The notes: generated from the sequence alone by a model not told the origin. Counted from the first letter of the stretch, positions 28,635 to 40,600 are shown. The stretch: 64,000 bases of DNA from Rhodobacterales bacterium (GCA_014763715.1 JACXUV010000006.1:26935-90934); one strand, 5' to 3'. Numbers and translations: made by a program.

Positions 28635-28669
28635 TTCAAAGCCCCTTGCGGGCGGAAAGGCAAGCCTGA

Positions 28670-29575
28670 TCAGGCGCCTTTTGTCATGGATGCAACTTCG
28701 TCTGCGAAGTTGTCCTCTTCCTTCTCGATGCCTTCACCGAGTTTGAAGTGGACAAAGCCGTTCAGCGTAGCGCCTTCGCCTTTCAGGAACTCGCCGACCG
28801 TCTGGTCAGGGTTCATGACGAAAGGCTGCTCGACCAGCACGACTTCCTTGTAGAACTTCTGCATGCGGCCAACGATCATCTTCTCAATGACGCTGTCCGG
28901 CTTACCGCTTTCGCGAGCCTGCTCGGTCAGAACACGCTTTTCAGCTTCGACGATGGCCGGGTCCAGCTCGTCCGTCGTTGCAGCGGCCGGCGAAGTTGCC
29001 GCGATGTGCATCGCAACCTTGCGGCCGATTTCGTCCAGATCGCCAGCGCCGTCGAGCGCAACCAGAACGCCCACTTTGCCCATGCCAGCGGCTTCGGCGT
29101 TGTGGATGTAGGAAGCGACTTTGCCGCCAGCAGTGACCTTGGCCGAACGGCGAAGCGTCATGTTCTCGCCGATCGTGGCGATCAGGCGTTTGATCAGGTC
29201 ATCAACCGAACCTTCGCCATCCGGCGACGGTGCTGCAGCCAGAGCCTCGACGGAACCGTCGGTGCCCAGGGCAGCCTTGGCGATACCAGCCAGAGCGGAC
29301 TGGAACTTTTCGTTACGGGCAACAAAGTCCGTTTCGGCGTTCAGCTCGACGATTGCGCCGGTCTTGCCGTCTTCGGACACCTGCACAGCCACCAGGCCGT
29401 CAGCCGCGGTGCGGCCCGACTTCTTGGCAGCCTTGGACAGGCCTTTTGCGCGCAGCCACTCAACGGCTGCGGCTTCGTCACCATTGTTTTCGACGAGCGC
29501 TTTTTTCGCGTCCATCATGCCGGCGCCCGTTTTCTCACGGAGCGCCTTCACAAGCGCAGCTGTAATCTCAGCCAT
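28670..29575 (-). CDS. tsf: Elongation factor Ts
   Basis: 301 residues. It is the guanine-nucleotide exchange factor for EF-Tu. The N-terminal UBA-like domain reads [24 protein letters not shown] within the first 28 residues. The TDFVARN motif at about 81-87 inserts into EF-Tu. HIAATSPAA in the core domain and the coiled-coil region are present. It lies 37 bases after rpsB. Confidence 0.98.
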   Translation of the reverse strand: MAEITAALVKALREKTGAGMMDAKKALVENNGDEAAAVEWLRAKGLSKAAKKSGRTAADGLVAVQVSEDGKTGAIVELNAETDFVARNEKFQSALAGIAKAALGTDGSVEALAAAPSPDGEGSVDDLIKRLIATIGENMTLRRSAKVTAGGKVASYIHNAEAAGMGKVGVLVALDGAGDLDEIGRKVAMHIAATSPAAATTDELDPAIVEAEKRVLTEQARESGKPDSVIEKMIVGRMQKFYKEVVLVEQPFVMNPDQTVGEFLKGEGATLNGFVHFKLGEGIEKEEDNFADEVASMTKGA

Positions 29576-29612
29576 AGCTGTATTCCCTCAGTCTCGATTG
29601 TACCGGCGCGGC

Positions 29613-30407
29613 TTATGCGCCGGCTTCGTCAGCCGTTTCGTCCGCTGCAGCAACATCTGCCTCAGCCATAGCCGCAACGTCTTCGAGTTCACCCAGGTCC
29701 ACACCGAAGCCGGCGCTGGACTCGGCGAGGCCATCCAGGATGGCATCGGCGAACAGGTTGCAGTAGAGCGAGATGGCGCGTGCAGCGTCGTCGTTGCCCG
29801 GGAAGCCGTAGTCGGCATCCGCCGGGTCACAGTTCGTATCCAGGACGGCCACAACCGGGATACCCAGCTTGCGGGCTTCCTGGACAGCGATGGCTTCCTT
29901 GTTGGTGTCGATCACGATCATGGCAGACGGCAGGCCGCCCATGTCGGCGATACCACCCAGAGATTTCTGGAGTTTCTCGCGGCGACGTTCCAGGTCGAGA
30001 AGTTCTTTCTTGGTCAGGCCAGCGCCGCCGCCCGTTTCAAACATCGCGTTCAGTTCGCGCAGTTGCTTGATCGAGTTGGACACGGTGGACCAGTTGGTCA
30101 GCGTGCCGCCGAGCCAGCGGTGGTTCATGTAGTACTGGGCGCAGCGCTGTGCAGCCTCAGCAACCGGATCCTGGGCCTGGCGCTTCGTGCCGACGAACAG
30201 AACGCGGCCGCCCTTGGCAACCGTATCGCGCACGAACAGCAGTGCCTGGTGCAGAGCCGGCACGGTCTTCGAAAGGTCCATGATGTGGATGCCGGAGCGC
30301 TCGCCGTAGATGTACGGCTTCATGCGCGGGTTCCAGCGGTGGGTCTGGTGACCGAAGTGAACGCCAGCTTCGAGCAGCTGACGCATGGTGAAGTCAGGAA
30401 GGGCCAT
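29613..30407 (-). CDS. rpsB: 30S ribosomal protein S2
   Basis: 264 residues. [20 protein letters not shown] is the conserved start of S2, followed by [26 protein letters not shown] and [14 protein letters not shown]. The last 30 residues are an Ala/Glu/Asp-rich acidic tail, longer than in E. coli. The leader of 217 bases between dnaE and rpsB holds its promoter. Confidence 0.98.
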   Translation of the reverse strand: MALPDFTMRQLLEAGVHFGHQTHRWNPRMKPYIYGERSGIHIMDLSKTVPALHQALLFVRDTVAKGGRVLFVGTKRQAQDPVAEAAQRCAQYYMNHRWLGGTLTNWSTVSNSIKQLRELNAMFETGGGAGLTKKELLDLERRREKLQKSLGGIADMGGLPSAMIVIDTNKEAIAVQEARKLGIPVVAVLDTNCDPADADYGFPGNDDAARAISLYCNLFADAILDGLAESSAGFGVDLGELEDVAAMAEADVAAADETADEAGA

Positions 30408-30624
30408 CGATTGTCTCCATCCGGTTGGCCGTCACGGGTGGAACTTTGGACCCCAATGGCCCGCGGCACCGGATGCACCCGTGAACTGGTTTAAGATGAG
30501 GCGGGCTTATACAGATATTCCCCTGTCGGGCAAGCGGTCTGAGGCCTGTTTTGGCAGGACTTCAGGTGACCATTCCATGACTATAGCGGACTATGGCATG
30601 ACCAGACATGACCTGGCCGGATCA
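30408..30624. other. 217-bp gap between dnaE and rpsB
   Basis: It holds the rpsB promoter and leader. Short direct repeats are visible: GACTAT at 30579 and 30589, and CATGACC at 30598 and 30608, both at 10-bp spacing. No open frame or clear terminator is seen. Confidence 0.4.
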
Positions 30625-33600
30625 TCAGGCGGCCTTCAGGGGCTCCACCCGCTCCACCCCCGGCACATCCTTCAATGCCCGCTGGGCTTTCAGGCTGATC
30701 GTGTAGGTCGACGGCAGTTTGAGGATCACCAGCCGCCCATCGTCCAGCGGCACCTCGACCAGGATGTTGCCGCGCTCGGCATCCGGCAGCTTGGCGAGGT
30801 GCTGGACCACGCCGGCGATCTCCCCCGGATTCGCGCCAACGGCGAGTCGCACCTTCAGCGCGCCCATGCCCGTGCTGAGGCGAGCCGATTCCAGCGGCAG
30901 GACCCGCTCCGCATTGAGGCGGATCTCCTCCCCGTTCCGCTTCACCCCGACCGTCACCGCCACGGCATTGCCGACCTGGAGCAGGTCGTAATTCTGGGAG
31001 AGGGTCTCCGGGAAGACCATCATCTCCACCTCCCCCGTCGGGTCGGACAGGGTGAGGAAGGCGAACTTGCCGCCATTCCGCGCCGGCTTGTCGGAGCGCA
31101 GGCGCACGATACCGATCATTTCGAGAGGTTTCCCGTCCGCCGCGCGCTCCTCGATCTCCATGGCGAGCGTCACACGCTCCCGGTCGAGGCCGGTGAGGAC
31201 ATCATCCAGCGGGTGGCCTGAGAAGTAGAAACCGATGGAGCGGAACTCCTCGTCCAGTTTCTGCTGGCCATTCCAGGCCTTCACGACCGGCATCGCAGGG
31301 CGCAGCGCGGGTTCGGCATCGCCAAACAGGCCGCCCTGCCCGCCCATCCGGTCTTCCGCCGCGCTCGCCGCCATCTGCGCCAGCATCGGCGCCCCGGCCA
31401 GCACCCGCGCCCGGTTCTTGTCGAAACAGTCGAACGCCCCGGCCTTGGCGAGGGATTCGAACGCCTTCTTGTTCACATGCTTCGGGTCGACCCGTTCGGC
31501 GAAATCGTAGATGTCCTTGAAAGGGCCGTCCTGTTCTCGGATCGCCACGACGTGCTTCATGGCTTCGAGGCCGACGCCCTTCAGGGCGCCCAGCGCGTAA
31601 ACAATCGAGCCATCGCGCACATCGAAATCAGCCGTCGAGCTGTTCACATCCGGCGGAATGACCGGGATCTTCAGCCGCTTGGCTTCCTGGAAGAAGGCGG
31701 CCAGCTTGTCGGTGTTACCAAGATCGAGGCTCATCGAAGCGGCCAGGAACTCCACCGTGAAGTGACGCTTCAGATAGCCGGTATGGTAGCCGATCAGCGC
31801 ATAGGCCGCCGCGTGAGACTTGTTGAAGCCGTAGCCCGCGAACTTCTCCATCGTGTCGAAGATTTCGTTGGCGAGCGGGGCTTCCATGCCCTTGTTCTTT
31901 GCCGCACCTTCGACGAAGCGCTGGCGCTGGGCGATCATCTCTTCCAGCTTCTTTTTACCCATGGCGCGGCGCAACAGGTCAGCATCGCCGAGCGAGTAGC
32001 CGGCGATTTCCTGCGCCATCCGCATCACCTGCTCCTGATAGACCGGCACGCCATAGGTGGCTTCCAGAACAGGCTTCAGGTCAGGGTGAGCGTACTGGAC
32101 GCTCTCGGGATTTTCCTTGCCCTCGATATAGACAGGGATGTTCTCCATCGGGCCTGGACGATAGAGCGAGATGATGGCGATCACGTCTTCCAGACTGTGC
32201 GGGCGCACCTTCTTCAGCGTGTCGCGCATGCCCGCGCCTTCCAGCTGGAAGACGCCCAGCGTGTCACCGCCGCCCATCATGTCGTACGTAGCCTGATCAT
32301 CCAGGCTTTGCCATTCGGGGCCGACATCCTTGCCGTCACGGCGGATGAACTTCAAGGCGCGGTCAATCACCGTCAGGGTCTTCAGGCCGAGGAAGTCGAA
32401 CTTCACAAGGCCTGCCTGCTCGGCATATTTCATATTGAACTGGGTTGCCGGAAGGTCCGCACGCGGATCGTTATATAGCGGAACCAGTTCCACCAGCGGG
32501 CGGTCGCCAATCACGACACCGGCGGCGTGCGTCCCGGCGTTCCGGTATTTGCCTTCCAGCTTCAGCGCGATCTTGAGGAGTTCGCCGACGCGTTCGTCCG
32601 CGTCCATCTCCTCATAGAATTTCGGTTCGTCGTCGATCGCTTCCTGAAGCTTGGGCGGGTTGGCCGGGTTGAACGGGATCAGCTTCGCCAGACGGTCCAC
32701 CTGGCCGTAAGGCATCTGCATCACCCGGCCGACATCGCGCACCACAGCCTTCGCCTGCAGCGTACCGAAAGTGATGATCATGGCCACAGAGTCCGCACCA
32801 TACTTGTCGCGGACATAGCGGATCACTTCGCCCCGCCGTTCCTGACAGAAGTCGACGTCGAAGTCTGGCATGGAAACACGTTCGGGGTTCAGGAAGCGTT
32901 CGAACAGAAGATCGAAGCGTAGCGGATCAAGGTCCGTGATCAGCAGGACCCACGCCACGAGCGAACCGGCACCAGACCCCCGGCCCGGCCCCACCGGAAT
33001 GCCGTGTTCCTTGGCCCATTTGATAAAGTCCGAAACGATCAGGAAGTAACCGGGGAACCCCATGCGCTCGATGATGCCGAGCTCATAATCCAGACGCTCG
33101 AAATATGTTTCCCGGTCGGCATAGAGCTTGTCGGCCTGCCCCAGGCGGATTTCGAGCCCTTCCACGGCCTGCTTGCGAAGCTCTTCCGCCTCGGAGCGGC
33201 CTTCATTGGAGAAGTTCGGCAGGATCGGCTTGTGCGTCTCGGCCTTCACCGAGCAGCGGCGCGCAATCTCCACCGTGTTCTCGATGGCTTCCGGCAGGTC
33301 CGCAAACAGCAGCCGCATCTCCGAAGGCGTTTTCAGGTATTGCTGCGGGCTGACCTGCTTGCGATCCGGCTGGCCAAGATATTCGCCATTGGAGATACAC
33401 ATCATGGCGTCATGCGCCTGTGCGTCTTCCGGCTTCATGAAGCGCGCATCATGCGTGGCGACAAGCGGCAGCTCCAGCTCATAGGCAAGCTCGATCAGGC
33501 CTTCCTCGACCGCCCGTTCCTCCGGCGTGCCATGGCGCGTGATCTCGACATAGCAACGGCCCGGATAGGCACTCGCCAGCGTGGACAGTTCCGTCCGCGC

Positions 33601-34047
33601 ATCCGCCATGCGGCCCTTCAGGAGGTGTTTGGCAACTTCCCCTTCCGCCCCGCCTGTCAGCACGATCAGGCCGTCGGTCTTCTCCATCACCAGGGAGCGC
33701 GACAGCTTCGGCACGCCATCGGCCGCGTCCAGATAGGCGCGCGAGGACAGGAACATGAGGCGGCGATAGCCGGTCTCGTTCTGGGCATAGAGTGTCAGGC
33801 GCGACGGCTCTGCCCGCGGAACATCCTCCACGACATCGAAACAGCAGGCCATGATCGGCTGGATGCCCGCGCCCGACATGGTCTGCGAGATTTCCAGCGC
33901 GCCGAACAGATTGTTCCGGTCGGTAATCGCCACGGCCGGCACCAGATGCTCCAGGCACCAGGCCTTCACATCCTTGGGCGAAATCATGCTTTCCAGCAGC
34001 GAATAGCTGGACCGGACGGCAAGATGGATGAAGGGCGACTCGGACAA
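30625..34047 (-). CDS. dnaE: DNA polymerase III subunit alpha
   Basis: 1140 residues, the replicative C-family polymerase. The N-terminal PHP domain begins [14 protein letters not shown]; the second metal-binding His of an active PHP site (HxH) is Arg12 here, so it is probably catalytically inactive, as in many proteobacteria. [14 protein letters not shown] and MPDFDVDF (about 393-399, two catalytic Asp) form the palm. A helix-hairpin-helix region and an OB fold follow toward the C-terminus. The gene is preceded by lolD with 78 bases between. Confidence 0.98.
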   Translation of the reverse strand: MSESPFIHLAVRSSYSLLESMISPKDVKAWCLEHLVPAVAITDRNNLFGALEISQTMSGAGIQPIMACCFDVVEDVPRAEPSRLTLYAQNETGYRRLMFLSSRAYLDAADGVPKLSRSLVMEKTDGLIVLTGGAEGEVAKHLLKGRMADARTELSTLASAYPGRCYVEITRHGTPEERAVEEGLIELAYELELPLVATHDARFMKPEDAQAHDAMMCISNGEYLGQPDRKQVSPQQYLKTPSEMRLLFADLPEAIENTVEIARRCSVKAETHKPILPNFSNEGRSEAEELRKQAVEGLEIRLGQADKLYADRETYFERLDYELGIIERMGFPGYFLIVSDFIKWAKEHGIPVGPGRGSGAGSLVAWVLLITDLDPLRFDLLFERFLNPERVSMPDFDVDFCQERRGEVIRYVRDKYGADSVAMIITFGTLQAKAVVRDVGRVMQMPYGQVDRLAKLIPFNPANPPKLQEAIDDEPKFYEEMDADERVGELLKIALKLEGKYRNAGTHAAGVVIGDRPLVELVPLYNDPRADLPATQFNMKYAEQAGLVKFDFLGLKTLTVIDRALKFIRRDGKDVGPEWQSLDDQATYDMMGGGDTLGVFQLEGAGMRDTLKKVRPHSLEDVIAIISLYRPGPMENIPVYIEGKENPESVQYAHPDLKPVLEATYGVPVYQEQVMRMAQEIAGYSLGDADLLRRAMGKKKLEEMIAQRQRFVEGAAKNKGMEAPLANEIFDTMEKFAGYGFNKSHAAAYALIGYHTGYLKRHFTVEFLAASMSLDLGNTDKLAAFFQEAKRLKIPVIPPDVNSSTADFDVRDGSIVYALGALKGVGLEAMKHVVAIREQDGPFKDIYDFAERVDPKHVNKKAFESLAKAGAFDCFDKNRARVLAGAPMLAQMAASAAEDRMGGQGGLFGDAEPALRPAMPVVKAWNGQQKLDEEFRSIGFYFSGHPLDDVLTGLDRERVTLAMEIEERAADGKPLEMIGIVRLRSDKPARNGGKFAFLTLSDPTGEVEMMVFPETLSQNYDLLQVGNAVAVTVGVKRNGEEIRLNAERVLPLESARLSTGMGALKVRLAVGANPGEIAGVVQHLAKLPDAERGNILVEVPLDDGRLVILKLPSTYTISLKAQRALKDVPGVERVEPLKAA

Positions 34048-34125
34048 GGCGATCTCTCCTCAGAGCAGGATAAACTGCCCGGCCCGGCCCCGCCAGACCA
34101 GACCGCAATGCCCGGTTTTCACAGC

Positions 34126-34815
34126 TTATTCCGGTTCGTAAGGAACCAGCTTTCCGGCTTCCAGCGTCAGGACGCGGTCCATATGGGCCGTCAGCGCGTG
34201 ATTGTGGGTGGCCACCAGAACGGCGGCGCCCTCTTCACGGGCCATCTTGATGAAGGTGGCAAAGACACGTTCCGTCGTGGCCGGGTCGAGGTTGCCGGTC
34301 GGCTCGTCGGCGATGACGAGGCGCGGATTGTTGGCCAGCGCGCGGGCGATGGCGACACGCTGCTGCTCGCCGCCGGACATCTGACCCGGCTGGTGGTCCG
34401 CCCGGTGGTCGAGCCCCATCTCGGCCAGAAGCTCGGCGGCCTTGGCACGGGCCTCCTTGCGGCTGACCCCGGCGATCATCAGCGGCATGGCCACATTGTC
34501 CGCCGCGTTGAACTCCGGCAGCAGGTGGTGGAACTGGTAGACGAAACCGATTTTGGCGCGGCGGAGCGCGGTGCGCCCCTTGTCATCCAGCTTCAGGCAC
34601 TCGACACCATCGAGGCGGACACTGCCCGCTTCCGGCTTTTCGAGGAGGCCAGCCGTATGCAGCAGGGTCGACTTGCCGGAACCGGACGGGCCAACCAGGC
34701 CGACCAGTTCGCCGGCTTGCAGCGCCAGGTTGGCATCCGACAGCACGTTCAGCTCGCCCGCCGCGGTGCGGTAGACGCGCTGGATACCGGTCAGTTCGAG
34801 CACAGGGGCCGCCAT
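34126..34815 (-). CDS. lolD: Lipoprotein-releasing system ATP-binding protein
   Basis: 229 residues, ABC ATPase that powers release of outer-membrane lipoproteins from the inner membrane to LolA. Walker A is GPSGSGKST, the LolD-specific Q-loop neighbourhood is FVYQFHHLLPEF, the ABC signature is MSGGEQQRVAIARAL, and Walker B is RLVIADEPTGNLD. The ATG at 34815 overlaps the permease stop in TGATG; the longer frame is permease coding DNA. Confidence 0.97.
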   Translation of the reverse strand: MAAPVLELTGIQRVYRTAAGELNVLSDANLALQAGELVGLVGPSGSGKSTLLHTAGLLEKPEAGSVRLDGVECLKLDDKGRTALRRAKIGFVYQFHHLLPEFNAADNVAMPLMIAGVSRKEARAKAAELLAEMGLDHRADHQPGQMSGGEQQRVAIARALANNPRLVIADEPTGNLDPATTERVFATFIKMAREEGAAVLVATHNHALTAHMDRVLTLEAGKLVPYEPE

Positions 34816-36101
34816 CACTCGAACCTCAGCGCGCTGACCGGATCCTGGCGGGAAGCCCACCAGGCCGGAATGAGGGAGACACCCGCCGACATGGCGAGCG
34901 CGTAGAGGCCCGTGCTGAACACGTCACCCCAATCGAGGATCGCCGGCAGGTGGGCAAGACCGTAGGTCTCCGCGTCAAACACCTTTCCGCCATCCATGAA
35001 CAGGTTGATGAAGGCCTCGATGGCGCCGATGTTCAGGATGAACAGGACACCGACCGTCATGCCGAGCGCCGCGCCCAGCGTGCCGAGCACGGTGCCGACC
35101 ATCAGGAACACGCGCAGCACGCCGCCCCGGCCGAGACCGATCGTGCGCAGGATCGCGATATCGCGGGTCTTGTTCTTCACCAGCATCACGACCCCAACGA
35201 TGATGTTCAGCGTGGCGATGCCCATGATCACCATGACCAGCAGGCGCACCATGGTCCGCTCAACCTTGAGCGCATTCAGATAGGCCGCGCGCTGGCTCTT
35301 CCAGTCATACATGTAGACGGCATTGCCTGTGGCTTCGGCGATGGCCCGCATGGCTTCCTGCGTCTTGTCCGGGTCCTTCAGCCGGATGTCCAGCATCTGG
35401 TAGTGATCCTTGGACTGGAACAGGATCTGCGCCTGGTCCATCGGCATGAAGATATAGGCCATGTCGAGTTCGACGCTGCCCGTGGAGAAGATCTCGCCCA
35501 CAGTGTAGGCCTTGGAGCGCGGCGTTGCGCCCATGACGCTGGCATTGGTGCCGGTGGTGATGATCTCCACCTTGTCGCCCGGAATGACGCCCAGCCCTTC
35601 CCGGCCCGCCGCCAGGAAAGAGCCCATCATGATCGTGTTGCCGCCATTCTTGCCAACGCCGAAACCGGCATCGATCGCGGCCTGGCCATGGTCCTTCAGG
35701 AAGGGCAGCGTTGACAGGTCTTCGTTCCGTAGAGCACGCACGACGGCGCCCGTCTTGCGGCCATTGGCCGTGACGAGGACATATTCCTCGATATAGGGCG
35801 AGGCACTCGTGATGCCGGGGATGTCGCGGATCGTGTCGGCCAGCGCCTCGGCCTCGGCCTCTGTGTACTGATTGACCACGGCATAGACGTGCGGCTGGCC
35901 ACCCAGCAGCGCGTCCAGCAGCGTCGCGCGGAAGCCGCTCATGATCGACATGGTGATGATCAGCGCCGCCACGGCAAAGAAGATGCCGACGAAGGAGATG
36001 ATCGAGATCAGGCTTGCGCCACCATGCTCGCGCTTGGCGCGCAGATACCGCCAGGCCAGTGTTCGTTCGAGACGTCCGAATGGCGCAGCGGCCTGACTCA
36101 T
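34815..36101 (-). CDS. Lipoprotein-releasing ABC transporter permease (LolC/LolE family)
   Basis: 428 residues with four membrane segments: one near 30-55 and three near 280-415, the MacB/FtsX topology, with a large periplasmic domain between. [23 protein letters not shown] is split here as the conserved cytoplasmic elbow and first helix. A single permease gene accompanies lolD, so the transporter is probably a homodimer of this LolC/E-like protein, as described for LolF-type systems; this is inferred. It overlaps proS by four bases. Confidence 0.92.
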   Translation of the reverse strand: MSQAAAPFGRLERTLAWRYLRAKREHGGASLISIISFVGIFFAVAALIITMSIMSGFRATLLDALLGGQPHVYAVVNQYTEAEAEALADTIRDIPGITSASPYIEEYVLVTANGRKTGAVVRALRNEDLSTLPFLKDHGQAAIDAGFGVGKNGGNTIMMGSFLAAGREGLGVIPGDKVEIITTGTNASVMGATPRSKAYTVGEIFSTGSVELDMAYIFMPMDQAQILFQSKDHYQMLDIRLKDPDKTQEAMRAIAEATGNAVYMYDWKSQRAAYLNALKVERTMVRLLVMVIMGIATLNIIVGVVMLVKNKTRDIAILRTIGLGRGGVLRVFLMVGTVLGTLGAALGMTVGVLFILNIGAIEAFINLFMDGGKVFDAETYGLAHLPAILDWGDVFSTGLYALAMSAGVSLIPAWWASRQDPVSALRFE

Positions 36102-37417
36102 GCGGGCGTAACCTTTGCAACAACCTCAGCGAAGGGCAGCTCGACCTTTTCGCCCGTCTTGCGGTTCTTGACTTCAACTACGCCCTTTTCAAGGCCTTTC
36201 GGGCCGATCACCAGCTGCCACGGCAGGCCGATCAGGTCCATCCGGGCAAACTTCGCGCCGGCGCGGTCGTCGGTGTCGTCATACAGCGTATCAATGCCGG
36301 CCGCTTCAAGCTGGGCATAGAGATCGTCGCAAGCCTTGTCGCATGCCTCATCGCCGACGCGCATATTGATCAGGCCGACATGGAACGGTGCCACCGATTC
36401 CGGCCATACGATGCCATTCTCGTCGTGGCAGGCCTCGATGATGCCACCGACCAGACGCGAGACGCCGATGCCGTAGCTGCCCATCTGGACCGGCACCATC
36501 TGCCCATCCGGTCCCTGCACCACAGCGTTCATCGGCTTCGAATACTTGGTGCCGAAATTGAAGATGTGGCCGACTTCGATGCCCCGCGCAGAAACACGGC
36601 GGTCTTCCGGCACCTCGTTGAAGGCGGCCTCGTCATGCATTTCCTCGGTCGCCGCATAGTATTGCGTACGCTTTTCGACTTCGGCGGTGAGGTCCGCATC
36701 GAAATCGAGGTCCAGCCCCGGCGCCGGCATGTCCAGCAGCGCCTTGTCGCAGAAGACGGCGCTTTCGCCCGTATCGGCGAGGATGATGAATTCGTGGCTG
36801 AGATCGCCGCCGATCGGTCCGGTATCCGCACGCATCGGTACAGCAGTCAGGCCGAGCCGGTCGAACGTGTTCAGATAGGCGCAGAACATCTTGCGATAGG
36901 CGATCCGCGCGCCCTCTTCCGTCAAGTCGAAGGAATAGGCGTCCTTCATGAGGAACTCACGGCCGCGCATCACGCCGAACCGCGGGCGGATCTCGTCACG
37001 GAACTTCCACTGCTGGTGATACAGGTTCAGCGGAAGCTGCTTGTAGCTTTTCACATAGGTGCGGAAGACATCGGTGATCAGCTCTTCATTCGTCGGGCCG
37101 TAGAGCATTTCACGCTCGTGGCGGTCCTGGATGCGAAGCATCTCCTTGCCGTAATCCTCATACCGGCCGGATTCCCGCCAGAGGTCTGCCTGTTGCAGGG
37201 TCGGCATCAGAAGCTCGATCGCACCGGCGCGGTCCATTTCTTCCCGCACGATCTGTTCGATCTTGGTCAGGACGCGATAGCCGAGCGGCAGCCAGGTGTA
37301 GATACCGGCGCCGTTCTGGCGCACCATTCCGGTGCGCAGCATCAGCTTGTGTGAAACAATGGCTGCATCTGCCGGCGCTTCCTTGGAAACGGGCAGGAAG
37401 TATCTGGAAAGCCGCAT
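36098..37417 (-). CDS. proS: Proline--tRNA ligase, short alphaproteobacterial form
   Basis: 439 residues, class II synthetase. Motif 2 region [25 protein letters not shown] (split: [16 protein letters not shown], then LMKDAYSF) and motif 3 [13 protein letters not shown] are present, and a C-terminal anticodon-binding domain covers about 345-430. The roughly 180-residue INS editing domain of E. coli ProS is replaced by a short stretch (about 225-270), as in other alphaproteobacteria. Ala-tRNA(Pro) must then be cleared by a free-standing ProXp-type enzyme elsewhere (inference). Confidence 0.97.
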   Translation of the reverse strand: MRLSRYFLPVSKEAPADAAIVSHKLMLRTGMVRQNGAGIYTWLPLGYRVLTKIEQIVREEMDRAGAIELLMPTLQQADLWRESGRYEDYGKEMLRIQDRHEREMLYGPTNEELITDVFRTYVKSYKQLPLNLYHQQWKFRDEIRPRFGVMRGREFLMKDAYSFDLTEEGARIAYRKMFCAYLNTFDRLGLTAVPMRADTGPIGGDLSHEFIILADTGESAVFCDKALLDMPAPGLDLDFDADLTAEVEKRTQYYAATEEMHDEAAFNEVPEDRRVSARGIEVGHIFNFGTKYSKPMNAVVQGPDGQMVPVQMGSYGIGVSRLVGGIIEACHDENGIVWPESVAPFHVGLINMRVGDEACDKACDDLYAQLEAAGIDTLYDDTDDRAGAKFARMDLIGLPWQLVIGPKGLEKGVVEVKNRKTGEKVELPFAEVVAKVTPA

Positions 37418-37470
37418 CGAATCCTCGGGGACTTGTGTGTAAAACGCGGCTCACCTAGCCGCAGCAGCGC

Positions 37471-37704
37471 CTATTGCGCAAGCAGGCGTGGCACGACCAC
37501 CGCCGCAATCGCGGTGATCACGACAGCACCCATCGTCGCCCACAGGGCCTTCTTGCCAAGCATGTGGTCTTTCGGGGCCGCTTCTTCGGTGCCTTCAATG
37601 GTGGAGCCGTCTTCCCACTGGCCTTTGACGCCAATGGGAAGAACCGTGAAGAAACAGATCCACCAGGCGATCGTGAAAACGACCAGCCCGCTCATGAACT
37701 GCAT
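37471..37704 (-). CDS. DUF1467 family small membrane protein
   Basis: 77 residues with two hydrophobic segments (about 5-25 and 53-73) and a charged loop between them. FTIAWWICFFTVLPIGVKGQWE is split here; IAWWICFFTVLP is the recognisable DUF1467 core. Function unknown. The start overlaps the methylmalonyl-CoA epimerase stop by one base, an association common in alphaproteobacteria. proS follows 53 bases later. Confidence 0.88.
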   Translation of the reverse strand: MQFMSGLVVFTIAWWICFFTVLPIGVKGQWEDGSTIEGTEEAAPKDHMLGKKALWATMGAVVITAIAAVVVPRLLAQ

Positions 37705-38132
37705 TAGTGAGCGCCCTTCGGCGTTTCCATCAGCTCGATAAGAACGCCGTTGGAATTCTTGGGGTGCACGAAGATGATCATCGTGCCATGGGCGCCGATG
37801 CGGGGCTTGCCGAGAACGGTGGCGCCGCGCTTGCCCATCTCTTCGACGGCCTGATTGATATCATCCACCTCGAAGCAGACATGGTGCTGTCCGCCCTTCG
37901 GGTTTTTCTGGACGAAATTATGGATCGGGGACTGCTCATTCAGCGGCTCGATCAGTTCGATCTGCGCATTCGGCAGGTTCACGAAACACACTTTCACGCC
38001 CTGCTCCGGCATATCGAACGGGGTGGTGATATCCGTCGCGCCGTACAGCGTGCGGTAGGTTTCGCACGCCTCTTCCAGATTCGGCACGGCCACGCCGACA
38101 TGGTTCAACGGTCCGATCTTGAATTCACTCAT
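37704..38132 (-). CDS. mce: Methylmalonyl-CoA epimerase
   Basis: 142 residues, glyoxalase/VOC fold with two beta-alpha-beta-beta-beta modules. NHVGVAVPNLEEA supplies the first metal His (residue 11), QHHVCFEVDDI the second, and LIELMETP the C-terminal Glu. It interconverts (S)- and (R)-methylmalonyl-CoA in propionate and branched-chain degradation. The mutase genes are not in the window. It is six bases downstream of rnj. Confidence 0.93.
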   Translation of the reverse strand: MSEFKIGPLNHVGVAVPNLEEACETYRTLYGATDITTPFDMPEQGVKVCFVNLPNAQIELIEPLNEQSPIHNFVQKNPKGGQHHVCFEVDDINQAVEEMGKRGATVLGKPRIGAHGTMIIFVHPKNSNGVLIELMETPKGAH

Positions 38133-38137
38133 GATAC

Positions 38138-39826
38138 TCAGGTCCTCAAAACAACGACTTCGATCATCGGGCGCATGCCCCAGACTGTCTCTGCGGCCTT
38201 TCGAAGCGCGCGGCCGATGGCCCGCTCGACCGCATCGTCATCGAAGCGATCCTTGCGTTTCATACTGCTGACTGCTTTTTCGGCCGCCTCTTCCAGGTAT
38301 TCAAGGCTTTCGTCTGCGAGCCGCCCATCCGGCTCCGAAAAGCCCTTCACCACGACGACCGGCCCATCCATGACGTTGCCATGCCCGTCGAGAGATACGG
38401 TGGCGAATACCACACCGTTCCAGGACAGTTTCCGGCGCTCCTGAATGCCCTGCGCGCCTTCCGGAACCAGCTGGTTCCCGTCCAGGAACAGGCGACCGTT
38501 CGGCACCTCGTCCAAAATCTCAGCCGGCCCCGGCGCGAGACGGATCAGGCTGCCATTGCGGGGGGTGATCGCCTCAGGCACCTGCAGGGAGCGGGCATAG
38601 GCAGCATGTTCCATGATGTGGCGGCGCTCTCCATGCACCGGCACGGAAATGCGCGGGCGCACCCATTGGTACATGCGGCGCAGCTCGTCCCGGCACGGGT
38701 GTCCGGAGACGTGGATCTTCTGCGGCACCATGCGCGGCGTGATCACCCGGACGCCCTTTTCCGCCAGATCGTTCTGAAGCGCGAAAATCCCGCGCTCGTT
38801 TCCCGGGATCTGACGGGACGAGAAGATCACCGTATCGCCTTCGCGCAGAACCACATGGCGGTGGTCGCCCCGCGCGATGCGTGACAGGGCCGCGCGCGGC
38901 TCCCCCTGACTGCCGGTGCAGAGATAGAGAATATGCTCCGGGGGGAAATGGCCCGCCTCGCTCTCGTCCACGAATTCCAGCTTGGGCGGAAGAATGCCGA
39001 CGGCCTTGGCCGCATCGGTGATCTTGTGCATGCTGCGCCCGACAAGACAGACGTGGCGGTCTGCCCGGGTCGCGGCATCGATGATGGACTTCACCCGCGC
39101 CACATTGGACGCGAAGGTCGTGACGGCGACCGCGCCGGTCTTCTGCTCGGCGATCAGGTCGACAAGCCCCTGCCGGACCGTCTCTTCCGATCCGGCCTCA
39201 CCTTCCTCGAACACGTTGGTCGAGTCGCAGACCATGGCCAGGACACCGGCATCCCCGAGAGCGGTCAGCCCTGCAACGTCAGTAGTCGAACCGATTTGCG
39301 GATCGGGATCAATCTTCCAGTCCCCCGTGTGCAGAACCATGCCTGCCGGGGTGCGGATCGCCAGCGCGTTCGGCTCCGGAATGGAATGGGTCAGCGTCAC
39401 ATAGGTGACCTCGAAAGGCCCGGCCTGAACCGTGCCGCCCATGGAGATCGTTTTCAGCCACTGCAGATCAACACCGCGCTCACCCATCTTCGAACGGACG
39501 AGTTCCGCCGTGAAAGGCGTCGCGTAAATCGGCGCCTTGGTCTGCAGCCGCGGATAGATCAATCCGACGGCGCCGATATGGTCTTCGTGCGCGTGGGTCA
39601 GGAAGACGGCATCAATCTGCTCACCGACCAGATAGTCCGGATCGGCGCAGATCAGATCGATGCCCGGCGTGTCATCATTGCCGAAGGTGACGCCCAGATC
39701 CGCCAGTATCCAGCGTCGCGCATGCGGCGGGCCATAGCCGTAGGCGTTGAGGTTCATGCCGATTTCGCCACAACCGCCGAGCGGCAGGAAGACGAGTTCG
39801 TCCTGGGTTTGGGCAGTATCGGCCAT
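38138..39826 (-). CDS. rnj: Ribonuclease J
   Basis: 562 residues, metallo-beta-lactamase/beta-CASP nuclease with 5'-3' exo- and endoribonuclease activity in RNA decay and rRNA maturation. HAHEDH at 78-83 is the main zinc motif, HSIPE and HTGDWKID supply further ligands, and SRQIPGNE and VSGHPCRDEL are beta-CASP motifs. A roughly 100-residue C-terminal domain ends the protein. It lies within the coaX-rnj-mce run with gaps of six bases or fewer. Confidence 0.96.
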   Translation of the reverse strand: MADTAQTQDELVFLPLGGCGEIGMNLNAYGYGPPHARRWILADLGVTFGNDDTPGIDLICADPDYLVGEQIDAVFLTHAHEDHIGAVGLIYPRLQTKAPIYATPFTAELVRSKMGERGVDLQWLKTISMGGTVQAGPFEVTYVTLTHSIPEPNALAIRTPAGMVLHTGDWKIDPDPQIGSTTDVAGLTALGDAGVLAMVCDSTNVFEEGEAGSEETVRQGLVDLIAEQKTGAVAVTTFASNVARVKSIIDAATRADRHVCLVGRSMHKITDAAKAVGILPPKLEFVDESEAGHFPPEHILYLCTGSQGEPRAALSRIARGDHRHVVLREGDTVIFSSRQIPGNERGIFALQNDLAEKGVRVITPRMVPQKIHVSGHPCRDELRRMYQWVRPRISVPVHGERRHIMEHAAYARSLQVPEAITPRNGSLIRLAPGPAEILDEVPNGRLFLDGNQLVPEGAQGIQERRKLSWNGVVFATVSLDGHGNVMDGPVVVVKGFSEPDGRLADESLEYLEEAAEKAVSSMKRKDRFDDDAVERAIGRALRKAAETVWGMRPMIEVVVLRT

Positions 39827-39832
39827 GAGGTC

Positions 39833-40600
39833 CTATTTATTCAGCTTGTAGATTTCCAGAAGCCCGCGGATGAGCAGGTCCTGGTCGTAATAATCGATTG
39901 TTTCACTGGCGCCTTCGAACAGCGAGGCGACACCGCCCGTGGCAACCACGCTCATCGGCTTGCCATACTCAGCCTTGATCCGGTTCACGAGGCCGTCGAT
40001 CAGGTCGATATAGCCCCAGAACACGCCCGACTGCATGGCCGACACCGTATCCTGGCCGATCACGTGTTCCGGGCGCTGGATGGCGATGCGGGGCAGCTGC
40101 GCGGCAGCGTCGTGCAGGGCTTTCACCGACAGGTTCACACCCGGCGAGATGATGCCCCCTTCAAAGCCGCCGTCTTCGGCCACCACATCGAAGGTTGTTG
40201 CCGTGCCGCTGTCGATGACGATCAGGTTGCCGGGATACTTCTTGTGCGCGCCGAGGGCACTGACGATCCGGTCCGCGCCGACCTGCTCCGGCCGCCTGAT
40301 GCGGATTTCCATCCCTGTCTTCAGGTTCGGGTCACCGATGAACATCGGCTCCACATGAAGGTAGCGGCGGGCGAGGTTGCGGAAGTTGAACACGGCTTGC
40401 GGCACAACGGTCGAGATCACGCAGCCATTGATCTGGGTCAGGTCGGCGCCATGAATATCGGCCAGGCGCCATAGCCAGGCGGCGTGGTCGTCTGCCGTCT
40501 TGGTGGGGTCCGTGGCGCTACGCCACTGGTTCACCCATGTGTTGCCGTCATGGATGCCGAAGACCGTATTCGTGTTGCCAACGTCGATGGCGAGCAGCAT
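39833..40600 (-). CDS. coaX: Type III pantothenate kinase
   Basis: 255 residues. It carries out the first step of coenzyme A synthesis; the type III form is not inhibited by CoA and needs a monovalent cation. [12 protein letters not shown] is the N-terminal phosphate loop, [12 protein letters not shown] and [11 protein letters not shown] are the second and third ASKHA-fold motifs with the catalytic Asp, and ATGGVASLF is the adenosine loop. It sits between birA (five bases) and rnj (six bases), an arrangement typical of alphaproteobacteria. Confidence 0.97.
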   Translation of the reverse strand: MLLAIDVGNTNTVFGIHDGNTWVNQWRSATDPTKTADDHAAWLWRLADIHGADLTQINGCVISTVVPQAVFNFRNLARRYLHVEPMFIGDPNLKTGMEIRIRRPEQVGADRIVSALGAHKKYPGNLIVIDSGTATTFDVVAEDGGFEGGIISPGVNLSVKALHDAAAQLPRIAIQRPEHVIGQDTVSAMQSGVFWGYIDLIDGLVNRIKAEYGKPMSVVATGGVASLFEGASETIDYYDQDLLIRGLLEIYKLNK

